From Clostridiales bacterium (GTDB lineage: Bacteria > Bacillota > Clostridia > Christensenellales > Pumilibacteraceae), in NCBI GenBank assembly GCA_022508405.1, contig JAFLVI010000010.1:1-37096 (forward strand): a DNA stretch of 37,096 nucleotides. The letters are read 5' to 3'. Positions 24,553 through 33,549 of this stretch are shown here, in pieces. Both the position numbers and the translations under genes were made by a program. The notes beneath the pieces were generated by a model. That model did no database searches. It was not told the origin of the DNA and worked only from the letters and a program-made list of their open reading frames with translations. Positions within the stretch are counted from its first letter, which is position 1. Each line of letters starts with the position of its first letter.

Positions 24553-25788
24553 ATGAAAATTTTACGGCATAATTCCAGAGTAAATAAAACTAATAAGCAA
24601 ATTGTAACGGTTCTGCTTACAGTATGCGTTTTGTTTGCATACTGGTTTTTGTTTTTTGATAATAATGCCGATTTAGAAGAAAATACAACTACAAAAATCG
24701 CAGCTGTTATTTATCCTTTTGCGCTCTTAATTGTGGGAGTATTATTAGGGAGATTTAATAATAAAACGGGTGCGCTTTTATTGATAGTTGCCGTCTATTT
24801 GTTTATAAATTATTTAATCTTTGGCAAAGGCATAAAAAACGACTTTATCATACTTTTTGTTATTATGGCTTTTGTCGTATCCCGTAATTTTTATTTTTCT
24901 TCGAAATATGCAAAACCGATTTTGGTTTTGTCTTTGATTTTATGTGCGGTAATCGTATTGGTCGGAAGCTTTAGTGGGTTTTATTATGTAAGCGAAGTGT
25001 TCGGCGATATGCATATAAATTCCAATACAATGTCACAACTGGTTTTGGCTAATATGTTTATAGCATTATCGTTGACTAAAAAAAATAAGCTAACTCCTAT
25101 TGCCGTATTTATATACATAATCGGATTATTGCTGCTATTTTATTGTAAATCTCGTAATGCCATGCTGTGCGGAATAGTGCTGTGCGTCGGTCATTTGTTT
25201 ATGAATAAAGTAAAGACTTCGACTATGTATAAGTTGTTTGTCTTTGCAATGGCAATGACTTTGGTCGTTATATTGCTTTATGCTTATTTGTTGCCGCAGC
25301 TTGTTTCAAGCGATTATGTGATATTCGGGAAGCGGTTGTTTACCGGAAGGCAACGTATTTATGCCGACGCTTTTGAACAGATATTCTCTTCGCCTGTTAC
25401 TGTAATGTTTGGGTGCGGGTTTATTTCGTTTGGGCAAAACAGCAGTATATATCTTAATTCCCATAATTTTTGGTTGCAACTGTGGATACAATATGGGATA
25501 TTTATGATGCTTCTTGTTTTGATTTTATTTATTAAATTAGTTCGTTCTTATAGATCGCAGCCTTCTGCGGAGTCAAATCTATATATAACATATTGTATAT
25601 GTTTGGTTTTGTTGTGCATGTTTGAGTCTCCTTTGACCGGAAGAACAATGTCGGTATTGCTGATAATCCCGCTGATTCTCAGGAGAAAGAGTGTTGTAAA
25701 CAGAGCAAGAAAAAGAAAAAATGCCGCCAATATGACGGCTAGTCGTCCAAATACCCAACACAATTTGAAAAAAGCGGGTGGGTATTGA
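24553..25788 (+). CDS. Polysaccharide polymerase / O-antigen ligase-like membrane protein (Wzy type)
   Basis: The 411-residue protein has about ten to twelve hydrophobic helices spread along its length. A larger hydrophilic loop after the ninth contains GKRLFTGRQRIYADAFE (about 258-274), then CGFISFG and the NSHNFWLQLWIQYG motif (about 303-316). The NxHNxxL/W pattern followed by a membrane helix is typical of the Wzy/O-antigen ligase superfamily. It would polymerise lipid-linked repeat units outside the membrane. The C-terminal tail is basic (RRKSVVNRARKRK). The gene is visibly more A/T-rich than the genes around it, as is common for polymerase genes exchanged between strains. The ribosome binding site is weak. 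The stop overlaps the next start by one base. Confidence 0.85.
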   Translation: MKILRHNSRVNKTNKQIVTVLLTVCVLFAYWFLFFDNNADLEENTTTKIAAVIYPFALLIVGVLLGRFNNKTGALLLIVAVYLFINYLIFGKGIKNDFIILFVIMAFVVSRNFYFSSKYAKPILVLSLILCAVIVLVGSFSGFYYVSEVFGDMHINSNTMSQLVLANMFIALSLTKKNKLTPIAVFIYIIGLLLLFYCKSRNAMLCGIVLCVGHLFMNKVKTSTMYKLFVFAMAMTLVVILLYAYLLPQLVSSDYVIFGKRLFTGRQRIYADAFEQIFSSPVTVMFGCGFISFGQNSSIYLNSHNFWLQLWIQYGIFMMLLVLILFIKLVRSYRSQPSAESNLYITYCICLVLLCMFESPLTGRTMSVLLIIPLILRRKSVVNRARKRKNAANMTASRPNTQHNLKKAGGY

Positions 25789-26999
25789 TGAAAAAATTGT
25801 TTATCGCATTTGAATGGTTGCACATGGGCGGAACCGAAAAATTTATTCTTGACGCTATAAGTTTATTGCCCAAAGATGAATACCAAGTCGATTTGTTTTT
25901 AATCCACGAAGAGGGACCGTATTTGCAGTATTTGCCGTCGGACGTGCGTTTGGTCTGTCCGTTTAAAATGGGCAGAGTCGAATTCGACAGACGTTATGCC
26001 GAAATTGCCGCCAACTATTCTACTCGAGCGTGTTTAAAGCGCAAGAAGTATGGTCGAGCGATTTTTCGATATATTGCCAATAAATTCAATCGGGACAGAT
26101 TAAAGCGGTTCGGTTCTTTACTAAGCGACGTCGATACCGAGTTGAAGTACGATATTGTCATAGGCGCGTCGATGACACAGTTGTTTTCCACAGCGGTTGC
26201 ATCTGCCATTGATGCAGATAGAAAATACCTTTGGGTTCACATGCCGTTTGCCGACAAGCGGTCGAAGAATTTTGTTTATTTTAATGCAAAATATTTTGCT
26301 AAGTACGTGGATAAGTTTGACGGAATAGTTTGTGTTTCAAACGGAATAAAGCAAATGGTTCGCTCCGCCATGCCAAATTACAAGGGCTTTGTCACGACAA
26401 TGTATAATTATTTTGATGTTGCCGCAATAAAGACAAAAGCACAAGAGCAGATAGCGGAGACGTTGGACGGAGATATAAAAATTGTTTCCGTGGGCAGGGT
26501 GGAAAGCCAAAAGGGGTTTGATATCGCAATCGAAGCCGCAAAAATCTTACAAAAAAACGGAAATAAGTTTGTTTGGTATATAATAGGGGACGGAAAATAC
26601 AGGGCGGAATTGACAAAGCGTGCGGAAAAGCTTGGGCTTAATGATTGTTTTGTATTTTTGGGACGGCACAATAATCCGTACCCTTATATGCGAATGTGCG
26701 ATATATATTGTCAGCCGTCACGGTACGAGGCGTTTTGCACAACAATTATTGAAGCGCTTGTGCTTGAAAAGCCGATTGTGGCGACCGATTTTACAGGTAT
26801 AGACGAACAAATTATAGACGGGCAAAACGGACTTATCGTAAACAAAACCCCAAAAGGCATTGCATTCGGTTTGGAAAAAATGTTCAATGCGGAATTCAGA
26901 AGCAAGCTGGCAAGCAACGCCGATTGTCAATCCGCTTATAAGCGCGGCGTCGCTCTGGACAAGGGGTATTTGGACCAACTGAACAACCTATGCGAATAA
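25788..26999 (+). CDS. GT4-family glycosyltransferase
   Basis: The product is 403 residues. ATG 25788 shares its A with the preceding stop codon (TGATG); an in-frame TTG one codon earlier is less likely. The C-terminal Rossmann half shows the GT-B retaining pattern: VGRVESQKGFDIAIEAA, then GDGKYRAEL, and the donor-binding block PSRYEAFCTTIIEAL with its paired glutamates, followed by PIVATDFTGIDEQI. The N-terminal half begins WLHMGGTEKFILD, with the Gly-Gly loop common in this family. It should add one sugar to the lipid-linked unit in the cytoplasm. The donor cannot be inferred. It is one of only two complete processive-step glycosyltransferases in the cluster. Confidence 0.9.
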   Translation: MKKLFIAFEWLHMGGTEKFILDAISLLPKDEYQVDLFLIHEEGPYLQYLPSDVRLVCPFKMGRVEFDRRYAEIAANYSTRACLKRKKYGRAIFRYIANKFNRDRLKRFGSLLSDVDTELKYDIVIGASMTQLFSTAVASAIDADRKYLWVHMPFADKRSKNFVYFNAKYFAKYVDKFDGIVCVSNGIKQMVRSAMPNYKGFVTTMYNYFDVAAIKTKAQEQIAETLDGDIKIVSVGRVESQKGFDIAIEAAKILQKNGNKFVWYIIGDGKYRAELTKRAEKLGLNDCFVFLGRHNNPYPYMRMCDIYCQPSRYEAFCTTIIEALVLEKPIVATDFTGIDEQIIDGQNGLIVNKTPKGIAFGLEKMFNAEFRSKLASNADCQSAYKRGVALDKGYLDQLNNLCE

Positions 27000-27028
27000 C
27001 ATATAAAACACAAAAAGGAACTACAAAA

Positions 27029-27748
27029 ATGAAAAACGTTGCTTTAATCGTCGCCGGTGGATCCGGCAAAAGAATGGGGCAGGAAATACCCAAGCAGTTT
27101 TTGACGGTAAACGATAAGCCTATTATCATTTACACGCTGGAAAATTTTCAACGCAATCCGTTGGTGGACGAGATACTCGTCGTTTGTATAGACGGGTGGC
27201 ACGATGTTTTGTCGGCGTTTGCCAAGCAGTTTGATATTACAAAGCTAAAGTATATAGTCAGCGGCGGCGAGAGCGTACAGGAATCAATCCGCAACGGCGT
27301 CAATAAGATTCACGAAGTACACAGCGACGATACCTGCGTGATTATTCACGACAGTATCAGACCTTTGGTGGACGAAAGCGTGCTTATCGACGTTATAGAA
27401 AAGTGCCATAAGTACGGCAATGCCGTTACGTCGCTTCCGTACAACGAGCAGATATTTTTAGTGCACGACGAGTACACTACAAAAAAATATATACCCCGCG
27501 AAACCTTGCGGCGCGTGTCAACTCCGCAAGCATATATGCTTGGCAAGCTTTACTCTTGCTATGAGCGCGCGTTTAGGGAAAATATCGGCGTAATGGGTTC
27601 GTCATACACCAATACTATGATGGTGGAGCTTGGCGAAACGCTGTATTTTGCCAAAGGCTCGGATAAAAACATCAAGCTCACGACCAAGGACGATTTTAAT
27701 ATTTTCAGGGCATATATTTCCGCTAAAAATGACGACTGGTTAAAATAA
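27029..27748 (+). CDS. IspD/TarI-like CTP cytidylyltransferase
   Basis: The product is 239 residues. ATG 27029 is preferred over the in-frame ATG 26990 because AAGGAA precedes it and the family normally begins close to the AGG motif. Signature residues are VAGGSGKRMG (8-17) and PKQFL (21-25), the nucleotide-binding loop and a CTP-contacting segment of IspD-type enzymes, plus HDSIRPLVDE and RETLRRVSTPQAY. IspD makes CDP-methylerythritol; TarI-like relatives make CDP-ribitol and similar donors. In a glycan cluster next to an SDR and LicD genes, a TarI-like role is more likely. Its product would be a CDP-activated polyol or sugar for one of the LicD enzymes. The next gene begins two bases after its stop. 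Confidence 0.85.
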   Translation: MKNVALIVAGGSGKRMGQEIPKQFLTVNDKPIIIYTLENFQRNPLVDEILVVCIDGWHDVLSAFAKQFDITKLKYIVSGGESVQESIRNGVNKIHEVHSDDTCVIIHDSIRPLVDESVLIDVIEKCHKYGNAVTSLPYNEQIFLVHDEYTTKKYIPRETLRRVSTPQAYMLGKLYSCYERAFRENIGVMGSSYTNTMMVELGETLYFAKGSDKNIKLTTKDDFNIFRAYISAKNDDWLK

Positions 27749-27750
27749 AA

Positions 27751-28761
27751 ATGACGGATTTGGAATTACAGGATATACAAAGAATTGCCACGCTCGATTA
27801 TGAGTGGAACAAGCTTAAAGGCAAAACCGTGCTGATAAGCGGCGGAACGGGCTTTATCGGGCAGTTTTTAATTGACGTTTTTAAGTATAGAAACAAACAC
27901 TTTGACAATAAAATCAAGGTCATAAGTCTTTCGCGCCGCGGCGGAAAGAGCGAATCGGACGTCGTGTATGTAAGTGCGGATGTTTGCAAGCCGATTGCTG
28001 TTGCCGAAAAGGTGGATTACATTTTGCATCTTGCTTCCAACACACATCCCAAGCAGTACGCTGCCGATCCCGTAGGTACGATTACCACTAATATTTTCGG
28101 CACTTATAATTTATTGACGCTTGCGGCAGAAAAAAAGGTCGAGCGTTTTCTGCTTGCGTCCAGCGTGGAAATTTACGGCGACGGAAGCGACAAGCCCATG
28201 ACGGAAGATTATTGCGGCTATATAGACTGCAACACGGCGCGGGCAGGTTATAACGAGGCAAAGCGACTGTCGGAGAGCCTATGCCAGTCGTTTATTTCGC
28301 AGTACGGTGTGGATTGTGTTATAGCAAGGCTTGCGCGCTGCTTCGGCGCAGACAGAAAAGCCGACAGCAAAGCAATGGCGCAGTTTATGAATTGTGCGTT
28401 AAACGGCGAAAACATAGTGCTAAAGAGCAAAGGCGAACAGCGTTACTCATATTGCTATGTGGCGGACGCGGCGAGCGGACTTATTAAGATTTTGTTAAGC
28501 GGCGAAAAGGGTAACGCATATAATATTTCCGCCGACGACGAAAACATGACGCTAGGCGGATATGCCGAGCTTATAGCAGGCTTTGCCGGTACTAAGGTCG
28601 TGTTTGATTTGAGCGGGGCGAACAATCAAGGCGTGTCCAAATCGGTGCGCGCGCTCATTGATACGGGCAAGCTGAAATCGCTTGGTTGGCTTCCGCAATA
28701 CACTGTCAGCGATGCGCTTAAAAAAACGTATAAAATTCTTACAGTAAATCAGAAGGATTAG
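27751..28761 (+). CDS. Extended SDR (NAD-dependent epimerase/dehydratase)
   Basis: The product is 336 residues. The dinucleotide-binding motif GGTGFIG is at 31-37, the catalytic Ser region ASSVEIYG at 136-143 (Ser138), and the Tyr-x3-Lys pair at Tyr167/Lys171 (YNEAK). These are complete and typical of sugar-nucleotide epimerases, dehydratases and decarboxylases. A 20-residue N-terminal extension (QRIATLDYEWNKLKGK) precedes the Rossmann fold. The two-base gap to the IspD/TarI-like gene suggests both act in one pathway, making or modifying a nucleotide-activated sugar or polyol. The exact substrate is not visible in the sequence. Confidence 0.88.
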   Translation: MTDLELQDIQRIATLDYEWNKLKGKTVLISGGTGFIGQFLIDVFKYRNKHFDNKIKVISLSRRGGKSESDVVYVSADVCKPIAVAEKVDYILHLASNTHPKQYAADPVGTITTNIFGTYNLLTLAAEKKVERFLLASSVEIYGDGSDKPMTEDYCGYIDCNTARAGYNEAKRLSESLCQSFISQYGVDCVIARLARCFGADRKADSKAMAQFMNCALNGENIVLKSKGEQRYSYCYVADAASGLIKILLSGEKGNAYNISADDENMTLGGYAELIAGFAGTKVVFDLSGANNQGVSKSVRALIDTGKLKSLGWLPQYTVSDALKKTYKILTVNQKD

Positions 28762-28783
28762 GCGGACTCAAAGGACAGAAAGA

Positions 28784-28846
28784 ATGATATATTATCTCTC
28801 TGTAAATTATAAAAATTTGCTTAAAAGGGAATGTGCGCATGAATAA
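28784..28846 (+). pseudogene. Possible N-terminal remnant of a family 2 glycosyltransferase
   Basis: A 20-codon frame begins at ATG 28784 with AAAGGACAGAAAG upstream. It reads MIYYLSVNYKNLLKRECAHE before stopping. The first eleven residues look like the beta-strand that opens GT2 enzymes (MIxxxSVNY-N), after which the resemblance ends abruptly. It overlaps the next gene's start. It may be a decayed gene left by a deletion or replacement, or a short leader peptide, or chance. Confidence 0.35.
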
Positions 28847-29882
28847 GGTGTATTATTTGTCTGAATTGTTGTTCGGAGAGTTTCATGCCGGCACGAAAGC
28901 CCGAATCGATGTAGAACGAATTTTTGAAAATTCGGATTGTAAAAAGTTGGGTATGAGAATTAGATCCGCCGGTAGCAAGTGGATATACCGTATAAAGAAT
29001 GCTGTGCCGGCTTTTTATAATCAATGGAAATTAAAAAGAATAAAAGGAGACATCGTTTTTATTCAATATCCTATTACAGCACTTAAGACAATGCTATCCG
29101 CGGTAATAAGAGATATCGCCGGCAAAAATAAAATTATTTTTTTATTGCATGATGTAAGTTATATAAGATACTTCTCACAACCCGAACGAAAGGTGCCGGA
29201 AATCGAATTTTTAAATTTAGCAAGCGGGTTAATATGTCATAACGATATAATGATTAAAAAACTGCAAGAAGACGGGGTTAATAAGCCGGCTTTTACTTCT
29301 TTGGAATTGTTTGATTACCTGATAGACGATAAAGCGGTTTTACCCACTCCCATATATGGAAACGAAATTTGTTTCGCAGGCAATTTGCAAAAAAGCGAAT
29401 TTTTAAATCAGTTGGCAAATTCAAGCTCTATAGATTTTACGTTGAACTTGTTTGGACCAAATTATGAGCCGTTGAATTCTGACCATATTATTTATAAGGG
29501 TAGCTATAAGCCGGAGGAGCTGGTTTCTCATTTGAATTTTTCATACGGCCTTGTCTGGGACGGTCCGGATATAGATACCTGTAGTGGTGAATACGGACTC
29601 TATACAAAATACAATAATCCGCACAAGCTGTCTTTGTATATAGCGGCAGGATTGCCGGTAATCGTTTGGGAAAAAGCCGCTATGGCAGAATTTGTTATTA
29701 AAAACAATATTGGCATAACAGTAGATTCGCTGCTGAACATCGATAAGAAAATATCCGGCATTAGTGAAATTGATTATAATGTAATGGTCGAAAATGTACG
29801 TAAATTCCAAAAGAATGTTTTAAGCGGCTATTATCTAAAAACTGCGATGGGCAATATTATCAACTTATGTCAAAAAGCATAA
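28839..29882 (+). CDS. Gtf3 / galactofuranosyltransferase-like glycosyltransferase
   Basis: The product is 347 residues. ATG 28839 is chosen because AAAAGGGA ends eight bases upstream; GTG 28833 would be too close. It has a GT-B fold without classical GT4 motifs. Characteristic blocks are HAGTKARID (18-26), GDIVFIQYPI, LLHDVSYIRYF, ICHNDIMIKKL and especially YGLVWDGPDIDTCSG with YNNPHKLSLYIAAGLPVIVW. These match the family annotated as beta-1,6-galactofuranosyltransferase or glucosyltransferase 3. It should extend the lipid-linked oligosaccharide. Its composition is A/T-rich compared with the genes on its left, which suggests a separately acquired segment. It overlaps the flippase gene by 16 bp. 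Galf as donor is unproven, and no UDP-galactopyranose mutase is in the window. Confidence 0.85.
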   Translation: MNKVYYLSELLFGEFHAGTKARIDVERIFENSDCKKLGMRIRSAGSKWIYRIKNAVPAFYNQWKLKRIKGDIVFIQYPITALKTMLSAVIRDIAGKNKIIFLLHDVSYIRYFSQPERKVPEIEFLNLASGLICHNDIMIKKLQEDGVNKPAFTSLELFDYLIDDKAVLPTPIYGNEICFAGNLQKSEFLNQLANSSSIDFTLNLFGPNYEPLNSDHIIYKGSYKPEELVSHLNFSYGLVWDGPDIDTCSGEYGLYTKYNNPHKLSLYIAAGLPVIVWEKAAMAEFVIKNNIGITVDSLLNIDKKISGISEIDYNVMVENVRKFQKNVLSGYYLKTAMGNIINLCQKA

Positions 29883-31423
29883 AAAAGAATTATACATTCA
29901 ATCTGATTGCGCGCATATTAACATTGATTGTGCCGCTGGTGGTTACTCCGTACATTTCGAGAACAATAGGTGCAGACGGCGTGGGGTTATGTAGCTATGT
30001 TGCATCCATAGCGTCTTATTTTGTACTGGTAGCCAATCTCGGTATCAGCTCGTACTCGCTTCGAGAGATTTCTATGCACCGACATGACGAGAATTATATA
30101 AAAAAGTTTGCCGTTGAAGTTGCTATAACCAAGGCTGTCCTTACGGTGCTTTGTTTGGGCGTGTACTGCGGAATATTCGTTCGGTTGGACGGAAAAGTAT
30201 CCAGCTATATTTATATACTTTATTCAATAACTTTGGTTGAAGTGATTCTCGATTTTTCGTGGTATTTTCAAGGCGTAGAACGGTTTGGACTGCTGGCTTT
30301 ATTCCACGTAATAGCCAAAATCTTTTATGTGGTTTTAATCTTTGTTTTTGTAAAAAGCGCCGGCGATTTAGTGGCGTATGCGGCGATATCGGTATTGACA
30401 AATTCGCTGGTACCTATACTTGGCACGTTTTGTATGTTTAAGCTCTGCCACGGCAAAATAGAAGGCAAGCTTAATCCAATCAGACACATCAAGCCGTGTA
30501 TGGTATATTTTCTGCCGGCGATAGCCACGCAGGTTTATACCGTTGTGGATAAAACCATGATAGGGGCTATCACCAAATCAAATGCCGAAAACGGTTATTA
30601 TGAATTTGCGGAGAAAATAACAAAGTTGCCGTTAACATTCCTTACTTCCATGAATGCGATTATGGAATCGCGTATTGCTTACTATTATGCTCAAAACGAC
30701 ATAGAAGCGGCAAAAGCGTTGACGGCAAAATCCATGAATTTTTCCATGATGTTAGCGTTTCCGTCGACCGCTGGGCTTATCGCCATTGCAAAGACGTTCA
30801 TACCCATTTATCTCGGCAGCGGGTACGAAAAATGTATTACGCTGACATACATCTTTGCGCCGCTAACAAGTATAATATGTTTCAGTAATTTATTGGGTTC
30901 GCATTATTATACTCCATTCGGTAAACGCGTAAAAAGCGCCATTTTTCTCGTGTGCGGCGCGGTGGTAAATGTAATACTTAACAGCTTTATGATATTGTAT
31001 TTTCAATCGGTAGGTGCGGCGATTGCTTCTATCGTTGCAGAAGCCGTAATATCCGCACTGTACATATTATTTGCCCGAAAGTTTGTACATCCGATACTGT
31101 TTGCAAAAACGGCGGTCAAGTATTTTATCGCGGCGGCAATCATGGGCGTAAGTGTTTACTTTATAAACGCGGCATTACCGCATACGGTTTGGTATCTTCT
31201 TTTGGAAGTATTTATCGGCGGCGCGCTGTACAGTCTGCTTCTGACGGTTTTGCGAACAAAGTATTTTATGGACACCGCCAAATCGCTCTTAACACGATTT
31301 TTTGTTCGCCGAAAAGCCAAAGCGGTTGCTGCCGAAAACAGTGCGGATGCATCGGCGAGTACACCCGAAAGCGACCCCGTGCCGCCATTAACGGAGGATT
31401 CTGACAGCGATGAGCGCAACTGA
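29867..31423 (+). CDS. Wzx-like polysaccharide flippase
   Basis: The 518-residue member of the polysaccharide transporter (MOP/PST) superfamily has about 12-14 hydrophobic helices. The N-terminal block NLIARILTLIVPLVVTPYISRTIGADGVGLCSYV is split here only for orientation: ILTLIVPLVVTPYISRTIG (about residues 17-35) is the diagnostic opening helix. DFSWYFQGVERFGLLA and VDKTMIGAITK are further family marks. It should flip the undecaprenyl-linked unit to the outer face for polymerisation by the Wzy-like protein. After the last helix there is a basic stretch (RRKAKA), then an acidic Ser/Pro/Asp-rich tail of about 35 residues, which is unusual. It overlaps the glycosyltransferase gene upstream by 16 bp and the licD gene downstream by 14 bp. 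Confidence 0.9.
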   Translation: MSKSIKKNYTFNLIARILTLIVPLVVTPYISRTIGADGVGLCSYVASIASYFVLVANLGISSYSLREISMHRHDENYIKKFAVEVAITKAVLTVLCLGVYCGIFVRLDGKVSSYIYILYSITLVEVILDFSWYFQGVERFGLLALFHVIAKIFYVVLIFVFVKSAGDLVAYAAISVLTNSLVPILGTFCMFKLCHGKIEGKLNPIRHIKPCMVYFLPAIATQVYTVVDKTMIGAITKSNAENGYYEFAEKITKLPLTFLTSMNAIMESRIAYYYAQNDIEAAKALTAKSMNFSMMLAFPSTAGLIAIAKTFIPIYLGSGYEKCITLTYIFAPLTSIICFSNLLGSHYYTPFGKRVKSAIFLVCGAVVNVILNSFMILYFQSVGAAIASIVAEAVISALYILFARKFVHPILFAKTAVKYFIAAAIMGVSVYFINAALPHTVWYLLLEVFIGGALYSLLLTVLRTKYFMDTAKSLLTRFFVRRKAKAVAAENSADASASTPESDPVPPLTEDSDSDERN

Positions 31424-32327
31424 AATGTGCGAAGAAGTAATATGCGGATTTACAGTAACAGCCAAACGTAAAACGGTTTGGCAAAAAGAGCTTGCTCTTT
31501 TAGAGGAGTTTGTACGAATTTGCGATAAATACAATCTGGAATATTTTATATCCGACGGTACGTTGCTCGGTGCTGTGCGCCACCAAGGCTTTATCCCTTG
31601 GGATGACGATATAGATATAATGATGCGCAGAGATAATTATGAAAAATTTATTTCGGTTGCGCAGTCCGAATTAAAATCAGGCTATTTCTTTCAGCATTAT
31701 ACTACCGAAAATAATTATTTTTACGGACACGTGCAAATACGCGATAATAATACTGCGGCATTATTAAAAACCGATTACACCAAATTTAAAGCCGGCAAAA
31801 ACTGCGGAATTTTTATAGATATTTTTCCTCTTGATAATGTTCCGGACGACGGAAAAAAAGCGAAGCGATTCACCGAAAAAATTCGGTTTAAAAAAAAGGT
31901 TGTACGTTTAAAAATCGCTCGAAATTTTCATGGCATAAAAGGGTTTATAAAGCGAGTCTATTTTGCTTTGTTTGCGCGAAACACCGAAAAAATGATACTC
32001 GATATAGATAAAAAAGCCCAAAAGTATAACGGCAAAACCAATCGTGTGGCATTTACCACGTTTTTGCCGGGATACCAAAATAATATTTGGGACGCGTCTT
32101 GTTTTGCCGAAAGCGTAAAGCTACCTTTTGAGCATTTAATGCTTAAAGCACCTAAAAATTACGATCAAGTGTTGCGAACAGAATACGGAGACTATATGGA
32201 AATTCCGCAAGTAATTCCAAGTTCTATGCACGGCTCTTGCTATTTCGATACCGAAAAATCTTATAAAGATTATATTGACTTAAGCGAAACGGAGTACGAC
32301 AAATTGTTTGAAAATTTAAAATTATAA
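31410..32327 (+). CDS. licD: LicD family phosphotransferase (fourth LicD domain)
   Basis: The product is 305 residues. The LicD signature DGTLLGAVRH...GFIPWDDDID occupies residues 49-69, followed by GIFIDIFPLDN (about 132-142) and EYGDYMEIP. It has a longer N-terminus (about 20 residues) than the two adjacent licD genes upstream in the cluster. ATG 31410 is supported by GGAGGA 13-18 bases before it, within the end of the flippase gene. It is separated from the LicD trio and lies just before the AEP genes. Among the four domains it is the best positional candidate to use the AEP-derived donor; that is inference. A 73-bp gap without a clear promoter follows. Confidence 0.9.
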   Translation: MSATEMCEEVICGFTVTAKRKTVWQKELALLEEFVRICDKYNLEYFISDGTLLGAVRHQGFIPWDDDIDIMMRRDNYEKFISVAQSELKSGYFFQHYTTENNYFYGHVQIRDNNTAALLKTDYTKFKAGKNCGIFIDIFPLDNVPDDGKKAKRFTEKIRFKKKVVRLKIARNFHGIKGFIKRVYFALFARNTEKMILDIDKKAQKYNGKTNRVAFTTFLPGYQNNIWDASCFAESVKLPFEHLMLKAPKNYDQVLRTEYGDYMEIPQVIPSSMHGSCYFDTEKSYKDYIDLSETEYDKLFENLKL

Positions 32328-32400
32328 GCAAACTTCTACAAATATCATAATGGAAAAGGGACGATTACTAAATCAAACTATGGTTACAAAAGGAGAAATT

Positions 32401-33534
32401 ATGGAAAAAATCAAAAGAAATATTTTATTAAACCCAGGGCCTGCAACAACTACGGACTCTGTTAAATTGGCACAAATAGTGCCTGACATATGCCCGCGCG
32501 AAAAAGAATTTGCAAGCATGATGAAGGGGATACGGGAAGATTTGGTTCGTATTGTGCACGGCAAGCAAGACGATTATACGGCGGTATTGTTTTGTGGCTC
32601 CGGAACAATCAATATGGACGTTTGTCTTAACTCGCTATTGCCGGCAAACAAGAAAATACTTATCGTCAATAACGGGGCATACAGCACAAGAGCGGCGGAG
32701 ATATGTACGTATTACGGCTTGCCGTATATCGATTTAAAGTTCCCTGTCGATCAACTGCCTAATTTAGAAAAGATTGAGGAAACCTTGCGTAGCAATCACG
32801 ACATAGCGCTTGTTTACACAACGCACAACGAAACGGGTACTGGGCTGCTCAATCCCATTAAAGAGATCGGCGCACTTGCTCACAAATATAATGCTGTTTT
32901 TGTTGTGGATACCACATCGACTTATGCCATGCGTCCCATCAATGTTTACGACGACAACATTGATTTTTGCATGTCTTCCGCACAAAAAGGCATTATGGCG
33001 ATGACAGGACTATCGTTTGTTGTCGGCAGACGTTCGGTTATAGAGGCCAGTAAAGAATATCCCAAACGCTCGTATTACTGCAATCTGTTTATGCAATACG
33101 ATTTCTTTGAGAAAACCGGAGAAATGCACTTTACACCGCCTGTTCAAACAATTTACGCAACAAGGCAGGCTTTGGACGAGTATTTTCAAGAAGGGGAAGG
33201 CTCCAAGTGGGCAAGGCATACGCGCGTGTTTGAAGAAATTCACAAAGGTCTTAATGCGTTGGGATTTAAAAATTACATTAAGCGCGAGTGGCAAGCGGGA
33301 TTGGTAGTATCTGCCATCTATCCCGATGATGAAAATTGGGATTTTGAAAAGGTGCATGATTATTGCTACAATCGCGGTTTTACGATATATCCTGGGAAAA
33401 TATCCACTACCAATACATTTCGTCTTTGCGCTCTCGGCGCGATTGACGAACAAGATATACGGGATTTCTTTGTTGTTTTTAAAGAAGCACTATTACACAA
33501 CGGTATTACCGTACCCGTCAAATATAACAAATAA
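32401..33534 (+). CDS. phnW: 2-aminoethylphosphonate--pyruvate transaminase
   Basis: The 377-residue PLP enzyme of aminotransferase class V interconverts phosphonoacetaldehyde plus alanine with AEP plus pyruvate. Family marks are LLNPGPATTT (9-18), FCGSGTINMD (64-73, phosphate-binding loop), VVDTTSTYAM (168-177; Asp170 contacts the cofactor) and SSAQKGIMA with the Schiff-base Lys196. I chose ATG 32401 since AAAGGAG lies directly upstream; an in-frame ATG at 32350 lacks a ribosome binding site. In degradation clusters PhnW sits with phosphonatase. Here it sits with PEP mutase and phosphonopyruvate decarboxylase, so it works in the synthetic direction. Confidence 0.9.
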   Translation: MEKIKRNILLNPGPATTTDSVKLAQIVPDICPREKEFASMMKGIREDLVRIVHGKQDDYTAVLFCGSGTINMDVCLNSLLPANKKILIVNNGAYSTRAAEICTYYGLPYIDLKFPVDQLPNLEKIEETLRSNHDIALVYTTHNETGTGLLNPIKEIGALAHKYNAVFVVDTTSTYAMRPINVYDDNIDFCMSSAQKGIMAMTGLSFVVGRRSVIEASKEYPKRSYYCNLFMQYDFFEKTGEMHFTPPVQTIYATRQALDEYFQEGEGSKWARHTRVFEEIHKGLNALGFKNYIKREWQAGLVVSAIYPDDENWDFEKVHDYCYNRGFTIYPGKISTTNTFRLCALGAIDEQDIRDFFVVFKEALLHNGITVPVKYNK

Positions 33535-33549
33535 AACAAGGAGCTGATA

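Noticed and set aside
32350..32400. An upstream in-frame ATG extending the AEP transaminase by 17 residues
   Set aside because: There is no ribosome binding site before it, while AAAGGAG directly precedes ATG 32401. Family members begin close to the LLNPGP motif.
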